From the NCBI RefSeq assembly GCF_029428875.1, contig NZ_JAJSOO010000001.1, forward strand, positions 4,836,001 through 4,900,000: a stretch of DNA of 64,000 bases, written 5' to 3'. Under the pieces are notes generated by a model. It saw only the letters and a program-made list of their open reading frames with translations. It made no database searches and was not told the DNA's origin. The stretch's first letter is position 1; the number at the start of each line of letters is the position of its first letter. This DNA comes from Streptomyces sp. JH34. GTDB taxonomy: Bacteria > Actinomycetota > Actinomycetes > Streptomycetales > Streptomycetaceae. Of the stretch, positions 31,943 to 40,264 are shown piece by piece. The position numbers and the translations under genes are program-made.

Positions 31943-34174
31943 ATGTCCAACACCGCCGTCCTCGAAGGCGTCCTGGAGCGGATCACCTACGCCAACGAGG
32001 AGAACGGGTACACGGTCGCCCGAGTCGACACCGGTCGTGGTGCGGGTGATCTGCTCACCGTCGTCGGCTCGCTGCTCGGCGCACAGCCCGGCGAGTCACT
32101 GCGCATGGAGGGCCGTTGGGGGTCGCATCCGCAGTTCGGCAGACAGTTCACCGTCGAGAACTACACGACGATCCTCCCCGCCACGATCCAGGGCATCCGC
32201 CGGTATCTCGGCTCCGGGCTGATCAAGGGCATCGGACCGGTGATGGCCGACCGGATCACCACCCACTTCGGCGTCGACACCCTGGACATCATCGAGCAGC
32301 ATCCGAAGCGGCTCGTCGAGGTTCCGGGACTGGGCCCGAAGCGGACGAAGATGATCGCCGCGGCCTGGGAGGAGCAGAAGGCGATCAAGGAGGTCATGGT
32401 CTTCCTCCAGAGCGTCGGCGTCTCCACCTCCATCGCCGTCCGCATCTACAAGAAGTACGAGGACGCCTCCATCTCCGTCGTGAAGAACCAGCCCTACCGG
32501 CTGGCCGCCGACGTCTGGGGCATCGGATTCCTCACCGCCGACCGCATCGCCCAGGCCGTCGGAATCCCGCACGACAGTCCCGAGCGGGTCAAGGCAGGTC
32601 TCCAGTACGCCCTGTCGCAGTCCACGGACCAGGGGCACTGCTTCCTCCCCGAGGAGCGGCTGATCGCCGACGGGGTGAAGCTGCTCCAGGTCGACACGGG
32701 GCTCGTCATCGACTGCCTGGCCGAGCTCGCAGAAGACCCGGAAGGCGTCGTACGGGAGAAGGTGCCGGGCCCCGAGGACGGACAGCCCGTCACCGCCGTC
32801 TACCTGGTGCCGTTCCACCGCGCCGAGATCTCCCTGGCCGCCCAGGTGCAGCGCCTGCTGCGTACGCCGGAGGACCGGATGCCCGGCTTCCAGGACGTGG
32901 ACTGGGACAAGGCGCTCGCCTGGCTCGCGGGGCGTACGGGGGCCACACTGGCCCCCGAGCAGGAGGCGGCCGTCCGGCTCGCGCTCAGCAGGAAGGTCGC
33001 CGTTCTCACCGGCGGTCCCGGCTGCGGGAAGTCGTTCACCGTCCGCTCCGTGGTCGAGCTGGCCCGCGCCCGGAACGCCAAGGTCGTGCTGGCCGCCCCC
33101 ACCGGGCGGGCGGCGAAGCGCCTCTCGGAGCTGACCGGCGCGGAGGCGTCCACCGTGCACCGGCTGCTGGAGCTGAAGCCCGGCGGGGACGCGGCGTACG
33201 ACCGCGACCGGCCGCTGGACGCCGATCTGGTCGTCGTCGACGAGGCGTCGATGCTCGATCTGCTGCTCGCCAACAAGCTCGTCAAGGCCGTGGCACCCGG
33301 TGCCCATCTCCTTCTGGTGGGCGACGTGGACCAACTGCCCTCGGTCGGCGCCGGGGAGGTGCTGCGGGACCTGCTGGCGGACGGCGGCCCCGTCCCCGCC
33401 GTCCGGCTGACCACCATCTTCCGCCAGGCCCAGAAGTCCGGCGTCGTCACCAACGCCCACCGCATCAACTCCGGGGTGCCGCCGCTGACCCAGGGGCTCG
33501 ACGACTTCTTCCTGTTCGTCGAGGACGAGACGGAGGACGCCGGAGTGCTCGCCGTCGATGTCGCCGCCCGTCGCATCCCCGCCAAGTTCGGCCTGAACCC
33601 CCGCCGTGACGTGCAGGTCCTCGCCCCGATGCACCGGGGCCCGGCAGGCGCCGGCCATCTCAACGGGCTGCTCCAGCAGGCCATCACCCCCGGACGCCCG
33701 GGCCTTCCCGAGAAGCGGTTCGGAGGCCGGGTCTTCCGGGTAGGCGACAAGGTGACACAGATCAGGAACAACTATGACAAGGGGGAGAACGGCGTCTTCA
33801 ACGGCACGGTCGGTGTCGTGACCGCCCTCGACGCGGACGAGCAGAAGCTGACCGTCCTCACGGACGAGGAGGAGGAGATCGCGTACGAATTCGACGAGCT
33901 GGACGAACTGGCCCACGCCTACGCGATGACCATCCACCGCTCGCAGGGCAGCGAGTATCCGGCGGTCGTCATCCCGGTCACGACCAGCGCCTGGATGATG
34001 CTCCAGAGGAACCTGCTCTACACGGCTGTGACCAGGGCCAAGAAGCTGGTCGTGCTGGTCGGCTCGCGCAAGGCCATCGGCCAGGCGGTCCGCACCGTTT
34101 CCGCAGGCAGGCGCTGTACGGCACTGGATTTCCGGCTCAGCGGCGGTACGGCGGAAGACTTCCCGAAAAAATGA
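31943..34174 (+). CDS. recD2: RecD2-like ATP-dependent DNA helicase (SF1B)
   Basis: 743 residues. The N-terminal OB-like and helix-hairpin-helix region (IKGIGPVMADRI, VPGLGPKRTKMI) is characteristic of RecD2 rather than RecBCD RecD. Helicase motifs: Walker A TGGPGCGKSFT near 355-365, motif II VVVDEAS, motif III LVGDVDQLPSVGAG, motif V TIHRSQGSEY and motif VI YTAVTRAKK. RecD2 is a 5'-3' helicase acting in DNA repair without RecBC. The start ATG 31943 matches the conserved MSNTAVLEGVLERITYANEENGYTV-type N-terminus. The citrate synthase gene follows on the same strand. Confidence 0.94.
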   Translation: MSNTAVLEGVLERITYANEENGYTVARVDTGRGAGDLLTVVGSLLGAQPGESLRMEGRWGSHPQFGRQFTVENYTTILPATIQGIRRYLGSGLIKGIGPVMADRITTHFGVDTLDIIEQHPKRLVEVPGLGPKRTKMIAAAWEEQKAIKEVMVFLQSVGVSTSIAVRIYKKYEDASISVVKNQPYRLAADVWGIGFLTADRIAQAVGIPHDSPERVKAGLQYALSQSTDQGHCFLPEERLIADGVKLLQVDTGLVIDCLAELAEDPEGVVREKVPGPEDGQPVTAVYLVPFHRAEISLAAQVQRLLRTPEDRMPGFQDVDWDKALAWLAGRTGATLAPEQEAAVRLALSRKVAVLTGGPGCGKSFTVRSVVELARARNAKVVLAAPTGRAAKRLSELTGAEASTVHRLLELKPGGDAAYDRDRPLDADLVVVDEASMLDLLLANKLVKAVAPGAHLLLVGDVDQLPSVGAGEVLRDLLADGGPVPAVRLTTIFRQAQKSGVVTNAHRINSGVPPLTQGLDDFFLFVEDETEDAGVLAVDVAARRIPAKFGLNPRRDVQVLAPMHRGPAGAGHLNGLLQQAITPGRPGLPEKRFGGRVFRVGDKVTQIRNNYDKGENGVFNGTVGVVTALDADEQKLTVLTDEEEEIAYEFDELDELAHAYAMTIHRSQGSEYPAVVIPVTTSAWMMLQRNLLYTAVTRAKKLVVLVGSRKAIGQAVRTVSAGRRCTALDFRLSGGTAEDFPKK

Positions 34175-34371
34175 TCGATCAAAACGGTGGGAAACATCAC
34201 TGAGCTCTTCCGGAACCGCGGCCCAGGGGGCAGGATGAGAAAGTTGACGGCACTCAGTGCCGTCAGTAGGTCCAATGGACGACCCCGAGTGCACTCTCCT
34301 GAGCCAAATGGGGGAGGGTGGAGACAGTCAGGGCACCTCGAAGAAGAGGCACTACGTCGGTGAGGGATGAC

Positions 34372-35670
34372 GTGAGCGAGCACACCAACAACGCTGTAGT
34401 ACTGCGGTACGGCGATGACGAGTACACCTACCCGGTGATCGACAGCACCGTCGGCGACAGGGGCTTCGACATCGGGAAGCTCCGGGCCAATACGGGCCTG
34501 GTCACGCTGGACAGCGGATACGGCAACACGGCCGCGTATAAATCCGCCATCACCTACCTCGACGGCGAGCAGGGCATCCTGCGCTACCGCGGCTACCCGA
34601 TCGAGCAGCTCGCCGAGAGCTCGACGTTCCTCGAGGTCGCCTACACGCTGATCAACGGTGATCTCCCCAAGGTCGACGAGCTGTCGGCCTTCAAGAACGA
34701 GATCACCCAGCACACGCTGCTGCACGAGGACGTCAAGCGCTTCTTCGACGGCTTCCCGCGCGACGCCCACCCGATGGCGATGCTGTCCTCGGTCGTCAGC
34801 GCGCTGTCCACCTTCTACCAGGACAGCCACAACCCGTTCGACGAGGAGCAGCGGCACCTCTCGACGATCCGGCTGCTGGCCAAGCTCCCGACGATCGCGG
34901 CGTACGCGTACAAGAAGTCGATCGGTCACCCGTTCGTCTACCCGCGGAACGACCTCGGCTACGTCGAGAACTTCCTGCGCATGACCTTCTCCGTGCCGGC
35001 CCAGGAGTACGTGCCGGACCCGGTCGTCGTCTCGGCGCTCGAGAAGCTGCTCATCCTGCACGCGGACCACGAGCAGAACTGTTCGACCTCCACCGTGCGT
35101 CTGGTCGGTTCCTCGCAGGCGAACATGTTCGCCTCGATCTCCGCCGGTATCTCCGCCCTGTGGGGCCCGCTGCACGGTGGCGCCAACCAGTCGGTCCTGG
35201 AGATGCTCGAGGGCATCCAGGCCAACGGCGGCGACGTCGACTCCTTCATCCAGAAGGTGAAGAACAAGGAGGACGGCGTCCGCCTGATGGGCTTCGGCCA
35301 CCGGGTGTACAAGTCGTTCGACCCGCGCGCCAAGATCATCAAGGCTGCCGCGCACGACGTGCTGTCCTCGCTCGGCAAGTCCGACGAGCTGCTCGACATC
35401 GCGCTCAAGCTGGAGGAGCACGCGCTCTCCGACGAGTACTTCGTCTCGCGCAACCTCTACCCCAACGTGGACTTCTACACGGGCCTGATCTACCGCGCCA
35501 TGGGCTTCCCGACCGAGATGTTCACCGTGCTCTTCGCGCTCGGCCGGCTCCCCGGCTGGATCGCCCAGTGGCACGAGATGATCAAGGAGCCGGGATCCCG
35601 CATCGGCCGCCCGCGCCAGATCTACACCGGCGAGGTCCTGCGCGACTTCGTCCCGGTCGAGGGCCGCTGA
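34372..35670 (+). CDS. gltA: Citrate synthase
   Basis: 432 residues, type II (hexameric, gltA/citA-like) length. Catalytic residues are visible: His in GPLHGGANQ near 268, His in GFGHRVYK near 309, Asp in VDFYTG near 367. It condenses acetyl-CoA with oxaloacetate at the entry to the TCA cycle. The GTG at 34372 follows GAGGGATGAC. The orthologue in S. coelicolor is named citA. A 197-bp spacer separates it from recD2, so it has its own promoter. Confident assignment. Confidence 0.96.
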   Translation: MSEHTNNAVVLRYGDDEYTYPVIDSTVGDRGFDIGKLRANTGLVTLDSGYGNTAAYKSAITYLDGEQGILRYRGYPIEQLAESSTFLEVAYTLINGDLPKVDELSAFKNEITQHTLLHEDVKRFFDGFPRDAHPMAMLSSVVSALSTFYQDSHNPFDEEQRHLSTIRLLAKLPTIAAYAYKKSIGHPFVYPRNDLGYVENFLRMTFSVPAQEYVPDPVVVSALEKLLILHADHEQNCSTSTVRLVGSSQANMFASISAGISALWGPLHGGANQSVLEMLEGIQANGGDVDSFIQKVKNKEDGVRLMGFGHRVYKSFDPRAKIIKAAAHDVLSSLGKSDELLDIALKLEEHALSDEYFVSRNLYPNVDFYTGLIYRAMGFPTEMFTVLFALGRLPGWIAQWHEMIKEPGSRIGRPRQIYTGEVLRDFVPVEGR

Positions 35671-36261
35671 GCCTGTAGGACCGCTGCTCCACCCCCGGCC
35701 GCTCGCGGCCGGCATCCTTCGCCCCGCGTACCGCGCTCGCACACTCCGGAGCGCGGTGTCCGGGGCGATTCGGCGTTGTACGGGGCTGTCCGCCGGGCCC
35801 GCATCCGTCGTGCGGGCTCGTCCGTCGCCGCCCGCATCCGTCGTACGGGGCCGTCCGCCGGCCCCGTATCGGTGGTTCCGGCGCGTTGCCGGTGCCGTGA
35901 GCGAGAAACGCCCCGCCGCCGATCCCCCCACGGGTCGACGGACAGGGCGCTTCCCATATCCCCCGGAGCGGATTCCCCCCACGGGATCCGGCCGGGCGTC
36001 TGAAGGGAGCCTGAACTCCCGTTGTTGTGCGGTGGTGCCTATTCAGTTCGGTCCTGCTGTGCGGCTTGCCGGGGTACGTACGGACAGGAGGGCCGCTCAA
36101 AGCTCCCCGGTGCACGTGCCCCGGCCAACACCTGCCAGGAGCGTCCCCCAAGACACTCCATCGGACGTCCCCCAAGACATCCTTGGCATCGCACTCTTAG
36201 ACTCACCAACCCATCAGATGGTTACCCTCGAATCGGTGTGATCTAAGTCTCTTTGTGGAAA
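35671..36261. other. 591-bp spacer between convergent citrate synthase and CopA genes
   Basis: No convincing gene. It holds three imperfect tandem copies of about 33 bp (35777-35810, 35811-35843, 35844-35875; core CGCATCCGTCG) and a 14-bp direct repeat CGTCCCCCAAGACA at 36142-36155 and 36166-36179. The last 80 bp are AT-richer. An open minus frame crosses the tandem repeats, but it is Arg/Gly/Thr-rich and looks like chance. Confidence 0.55.
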
Positions 36262-38724
36262 TCATGTGAAGGAGCGCAACCTCAGGCTGTTCGTCACGAC
36301 GAAGACCGACGAGAACGCCATTGCAGCTCCCGCGATCATGGGGCTGAGCAGCCCGAACGCGGCGAGAGGCAGTGCGGCCACGTTGTAGCCGAAAGCCCAG
36401 AAGAGGTTGCTTCTGATGGTCCACAGAGTACGCCTCGACAGGCGGATAGCGGCAGGGGCCACCTTGAGATCTCCACGGACCAGTGTGAGGTCACCCGCTT
36501 CGATCGCCGCGTCGGTGCCGGTGCCCATCGACAGTCCGAGATCGGCCACGGCGAGCGCGGCGGCGTCGTTGACGCCGTCACCGACCATCGCGACGGACCG
36601 GCCTTCGGCCTGCAGGCGCCGTACGACCTGCGCCTTCTCTTCGGGGAGCACCTCCGCGAGAACCGTGTCGATCCCGACCGCGCGCGCCACGGAGTCCGCT
36701 GAGGCCTGGTTGTCCCCGGTCAGCAGGATCGGGTCGAGGCCCAGCGCGCGGAGCTCCGCGACGGCCTCCGCGCTGCTCTCCTTCACCGCGTCGGCCACCT
36801 CCAGGACGCCCCTGGCCTCCCCGTCCCAGGCCACGGCGACGGTCGTACGCCCCTGACGCGCAGCCTGCGCCAGGGCGTCCTCGAGCGAGGGCGGGAGGGT
36901 GATGCCGGCATCGGCCAGGAGCTTCGCCCGGCCGGCCAGCACGACGTGCCCCTCGACGGTGCCGCGCACCCCGAGGCCGGGGGCGTCGGAGAAGTCCACC
37001 GGCGCGGGGAGCGCCGAGCCCGTGCGGGCGGCCGCTCCCGCGGCCACCGCGCGGGCCACCGGATGTCCGGAGGCGTGCTCGAGGGCGCCCGCGAGGCGGA
37101 GTACGTCCTCCTCGGCCGTCCCGGGGGCGGTGTGGACGCTTCCGAGGGTCATCCGGCCGGTGGTGACCGTCCCGGTCTTGTCCAGGACGACCGTGTCGAT
37201 CCTCCGTGCGGTCTCCAGAACCTCGGGGCCCTTGATCAGGATGCCGAGCTGCGCGCCCCGCCCGGTACCGGCCATGAGGGCCGTGGGCGTGGCGAGCCCC
37301 AGGGCGCAGGGGCAGGCGATGATCAGGACGGCCACGGCGGCGGTGAACGAGGCGGTGACGTCGTCGGTGGCGAGCAACTGGACCACCAGCGTCCCCAGGG
37401 CGATCAGCAGGACGACGGGGACGAAGACCGCGGAGATCCGGTCCGCGAGGCGCTGGGCGGCGGCCTTGCCGCTCTGCGCGTCCTCGACCAGCCGGGCCAT
37501 CCGGGCCAGCTGGGTGTCCGCGCCGACCCGGGTGGCCTCGACGACCAGCCGGCCGGAGACGTTCAGGGTGGCTCCGGTGACGGAGTCGCCCGGAACGGTG
37601 TCCACCGGGAGTGCCTCCCCGGTGAGCATGGAGGCGTCGACGGCCGAGGCGCCCTCGATGACGGTGCCGTCCGTGGCGATCTTCTCGCCGGGCCGTACGA
37701 CGAACCAGTCGCCGACCAGAAGCCGGCCGACGGGGACGCGTACTTCGGTGACCTCGCGCCCAGGCCCCGCCCCCGGCCCGGTGTCCGTGTTCGTGTCCGT
37801 GTCCGTGCGAAGGACCGTGACGTCCTTCGCGCCGAGATGGAGCAGCGCGCGCAGAGCGGAACCGGCCTTCCGCTTGGACCGCGCCTCCAGGTAGCGGCCC
37901 AGCAGGATGAAGCCGACGACTCCGGCCGCGACCTCCAGGTAGATGGTGGAGGAGGGATCGGACCCGGAGGCGGTGACGTCGAACCCGTGCCGCATGCCGG
38001 GCATGCCCGCCGAGCCGAGGAACAGGGCCCAGAGCGACCAGCCGAAGGCCGCGAGCGTACCGATCGACACCAGGGTGTCCATCGTCGCGGCGCCGTGCCG
38101 CAGGTTCGCCCAGGCGGCGCGGTGGAAGGGGAGCCCGCCCCAGACGACGACGGGCGACGCGAGGGTGAGGGAGAGCCACTGCCAGTTGTCGAACTGGAGA
38201 GCCGGGATCATGGCCATGAGGACCACCGGCACGGCGAGCGCCGCCGAGACCTGGAGGCGCTGCCGGAGTACGGCGAGGGCTTCGTCGGCCGTGCGCTCGG
38301 CGGAGTCACGGGGGGCATCGGCCTCGCGCCCGGCCGTGTCGCTTCCGGCGGCCTCGTCCGTCGGTGAGGTACGAGGTGGCCCCTCACCCTCCGGTGCCTG
38401 TGCCTGTGCCTGTGCTTGTGCCTGCGCCGGTGCCTGCGCCTGTGCTTGTGCCTGCGCCGGTGGCGCGGGAGCGGGGCGGACGACGGGCCGGGCCGTGTAG
38501 CCGGTCTTCTCGACCGTGGCGACGAGGTCGCCGAGAGTGGTGCCGGCTCCGTAGGAGACGCGGGCCTTCTCGGTCGCGTAGTTGACGGTGGCGGTCACCC
38601 CGTCCATCCGGTTGAGCTTCTTCTCGACGCGGGCCGCGCACGAGGCGCAGGTCATCCCGCCGATCGTCAGCTCCGCATCGGAGGTGTCGGCCGCCGGGGC
38701 CTCGGCTGCCGTGGTGCTGGCCAT
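36262..38724 (-). CDS. copA: Copper-translocating P1B-type ATPase CopA
   Basis: 820 residues. N-terminal heavy-metal domain with GMTCASC (Cys26, Cys29), then a disordered Ala-Gln linker, then a P1B ATPase core: TGEALP actuator loop, membrane CPC motif near 475 for Cu(I), phosphorylation site DKTGT near 515, SGHP, and MVGDGVND near 715. It exports Cu(I) across the plasma membrane at the cost of ATP. The start MASTTAAEAP at 38724 is preferred to upstream in-frame sequence that is Arg-rich. CopZ and a CsoR-type box lie upstream in the same direction, so copper-induced coexpression is likely. Confidence 0.95.
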   Translation of the reverse strand: MASTTAAEAPAADTSDAELTIGGMTCASCAARVEKKLNRMDGVTATVNYATEKARVSYGAGTTLGDLVATVEKTGYTARPVVRPAPAPPAQAQAQAQAPAQAQAQAQAQAPEGEGPPRTSPTDEAAGSDTAGREADAPRDSAERTADEALAVLRQRLQVSAALAVPVVLMAMIPALQFDNWQWLSLTLASPVVVWGGLPFHRAAWANLRHGAATMDTLVSIGTLAAFGWSLWALFLGSAGMPGMRHGFDVTASGSDPSSTIYLEVAAGVVGFILLGRYLEARSKRKAGSALRALLHLGAKDVTVLRTDTDTNTDTGPGAGPGREVTEVRVPVGRLLVGDWFVVRPGEKIATDGTVIEGASAVDASMLTGEALPVDTVPGDSVTGATLNVSGRLVVEATRVGADTQLARMARLVEDAQSGKAAAQRLADRISAVFVPVVLLIALGTLVVQLLATDDVTASFTAAVAVLIIACPCALGLATPTALMAGTGRGAQLGILIKGPEVLETARRIDTVVLDKTGTVTTGRMTLGSVHTAPGTAEEDVLRLAGALEHASGHPVARAVAAGAAARTGSALPAPVDFSDAPGLGVRGTVEGHVVLAGRAKLLADAGITLPPSLEDALAQAARQGRTTVAVAWDGEARGVLEVADAVKESSAEAVAELRALGLDPILLTGDNQASADSVARAVGIDTVLAEVLPEEKAQVVRRLQAEGRSVAMVGDGVNDAAALAVADLGLSMGTGTDAAIEAGDLTLVRGDLKVAPAAIRLSRRTLWTIRSNLFWAFGYNVAALPLAAFGLLSPMIAGAAMAFSSVFVVTNSLRLRSFT
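38394..38466 (-). repeat. Hexamer repeat encoding the Ala-Gln linker in CopA
   Basis: Repeated TGTGCC/TGCGCC-type hexamers in + orientation encode about 12 Ala-Gln pairs between the metal-binding domain and the first membrane helix of CopA. Such a tract can change length by slippage without losing frame. Confidence 0.8.
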
Positions 38725-38945
38725 GTGTGCGGACTCCTGGGTCGAGCAGTCGGGCCGTTTCCCCACCAGTATCTGCTTCCTGGTGGCGGAACCGGCCCGA
38801 AGGGAGGCGCTGGGTCGTGCGGGCCGGCTGTGGCTCCCGCACCGGTGGTGCGGGGCCGCGCGTCCGTAACGGAGGCTTGTGCTCCTGCGGCGCGTACCCG
38901 GGCCGGCCGCGCGCCGGGCGGCCGGAGCGACCGCAGCGGCCGGTC

Positions 38946-39251
38946 TCAGGCGCGGCCCACGAGTTCGTAGCCGGCCTCGTCGACGGCGGCGCGTACGGAC
39001 TCGTCGGTCAGGGCGGCCGCGGAGGCCACGGTCACCCGGCCGGTGGCCGCCTCCGCCTTCACCGAGGTCACTCCCTCGATCGCGGAGAGCTCCTCGGAGA
39101 CCGCCCCTTCGCAGTGCCCGCAGGTCATGCCCTTCACCTCGTACACCGCGGTGACGCCGCCCGCCTGGGTGCCCGCCGTCCGGTCGTCGCAGGAGCCGGT
39201 GGACGAGCAGCAGGAGCCGGCGGTCTTGGGCGTGTCCGTCTCGGTGGTCAT
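38946..39251 (-). CDS. copZ: CopZ-like copper chaperone with Cys-rich N-terminus
   Basis: 101 residues. The C-terminal heavy-metal-associated domain has KGMTCGHCEGAVSEEL with the Cu(I)-binding CxxC pair, and ends in AVDEAGYELVGRA. The N-terminal extension contains CC and a third Cys (SCCSSTGSC), more than standard 68-70-aa CopZ proteins have, and could bind extra metal. ATG 39251 follows GAGGAGAAC. It lies upstream of copA in the same direction and immediately downstream of the CsoR-type box. Confidence 0.9.
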   Translation of the reverse strand: MTTETDTPKTAGSCCSSTGSCDDRTAGTQAGGVTAVYEVKGMTCGHCEGAVSEELSAIEGVTSVKAEAATGRVTVASAAALTDESVRAAVDEAGYELVGRA

Positions 39252-39340
39252 GACGTTCTCCTCTTCGCAGGCACACATGGTGTGACGGATGTGGCGCAAG
39301 GGCGCACCGGAAAGCCCGATGAGCCGCCCGCACCGTCAAC

Positions 39341-39358
39341 TATACCCCTAGGGGGTAT
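39341..39358 (-). promoter_or_regulatory. CsoR-type copper operator
   Basis: ATACCCC-TAG-GGGGTAT (39342-39358) is a perfect inverted repeat matching the ATACCC...GGGTAT form of Streptomyces CsoR sites. It lies 90 bp upstream of copZ and overlaps the TetR stop codon (39348-39350). CsoR releases it on binding Cu(I), allowing copZ-copA expression. No csoR gene is in the window. Confidence 0.88.
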
Positions 39359-40106
39359 CGCTGCTCCGTGCGGTCGCCCTGTCGGGTGTGTCGCAGGCCA
39401 GGGGCTCCAGGTAGCGGTACATCACGGTCTTCAACTCCTCCACGTAAGCCTCCCGTTCGGTGCCCTCGTGCGACATGACCAGGTCGAGTCCTGCCTTGAA
39501 GAGCACGAAGGCCATCTCGGCGGTGCGGGTGACCTGGTCCGCGGGGAGTTCCGGAAGGTAGGCGGCCAGGAGCTCTTCCGTCCTGGTGAGCATCGTGGCG
39601 TGCAAAGCGTCGTGCTCCCGGGTGATCACGCCCGGGATCTCGGAGCCGTGGGTGAGCACGGCGAACGCCGGGTTCTCGCAGTTGAAGGCGATCAGGGGGT
39701 CGAGGACCGTGTCCAGCAGCCTGTCGAGCGGCAGCTCGATGTGTCTGACGACGAACGCCGCGCCGTACGTCTCCCGCCAGCGGTGCATGAGCTGCTCGCC
39801 GAGCTCGATGGCGATGGCTTCCTTGTTGGGGAAGAACTGGTAGAGCGTGCCAGGTGAGACGCCCGCCTCGCGGGCGATGGCGTTGGTGCTGGCGCCGTTG
39901 TACCCGCTGGCGCAGAAGACGTCGGCGGCGGCTTCCAGCAGCTGGGCGATGCGGGCCTCGCCGCGCGCCTGGCGGCGGCGCGGCCGGCTCGCCTCGCCGC
40001 CCGGCCCGGCTCCGGCGTCCTGGCCGGCGTCCGCACCCTTGCCGCGCCCGCCGGGCCTGCCGCTCTCTTCGCGTGTGGCGGCTTCTTCCGCCCTGGCCTC
40101 CGGCAC
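39348..40106 (-). CDS. TetR-family transcriptional regulator
   Basis: 252 residues. A long disordered Arg/Gly/Ala-rich N-terminal extension (about 1-50) precedes the TetR HTH (RIAQLLEAAADVFCASGYNGASTNAIAREAGVSPGTLYQFFPNKEAI), then an all-helical ligand domain. The GTG at 40106 is chosen for the TVPEARAEE start; the ribosome site is weak, and an internal start nearer the HTH is possible. Divergent from the MMPL transporter with two perfect palindromes between, so it almost certainly represses that transporter. Confidence 0.9.
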   Translation of the reverse strand: MPEARAEEAATREESGRPGGRGKGADAGQDAGAGPGGEASRPRRRQARGEARIAQLLEAAADVFCASGYNGASTNAIAREAGVSPGTLYQFFPNKEAIAIELGEQLMHRWRETYGAAFVVRHIELPLDRLLDTVLDPLIAFNCENPAFAVLTHGSEIPGVITREHDALHATMLTRTEELLAAYLPELPADQVTRTAEMAFVLFKAGLDLVMSHEGTEREAYVEELKTVMYRYLEPLACDTPDRATARSSDTP

Positions 40107-40133
40107 GGTCGATCCCCAGCTCTCAAGACGCGG

Positions 40134-40191
40134 TTGACAAATGCGAGTGGTCGCTCGCATTCTGATGAAACACGAGCGGGTACTCGTGTTT
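40134..40191 (+). promoter_or_regulatory. MMPL promoter with two TetR palindromes
   Basis: TTGACA at 40134-40139 is a likely -35. AATGCGAG/CTCGCATT (40140-40161) and AAACACGAG/CTCGTGTTT (40168-40191) are perfect 8-bp and 9-bp inverted repeats, each with a 6-bp centre. Centres are 29 bp apart, about three helical turns, allowing two TetR dimers on one face. The first sits between -35 and -10. Confidence 0.82.
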
Positions 40192-40264
40192 GCCAGTGTA
40201 CGTGGCAATGGCCGACCCATGCTGCCTCGCGCCGCCCGGGTCCCGGTGAAGGGGACACCGCACC

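Noticed and set aside
35777..35875. Tandem repeats considered as a small CRISPR array
   Set aside because: Units are adjacent with no spacers and diverge from copy to copy; no cas genes nearby.
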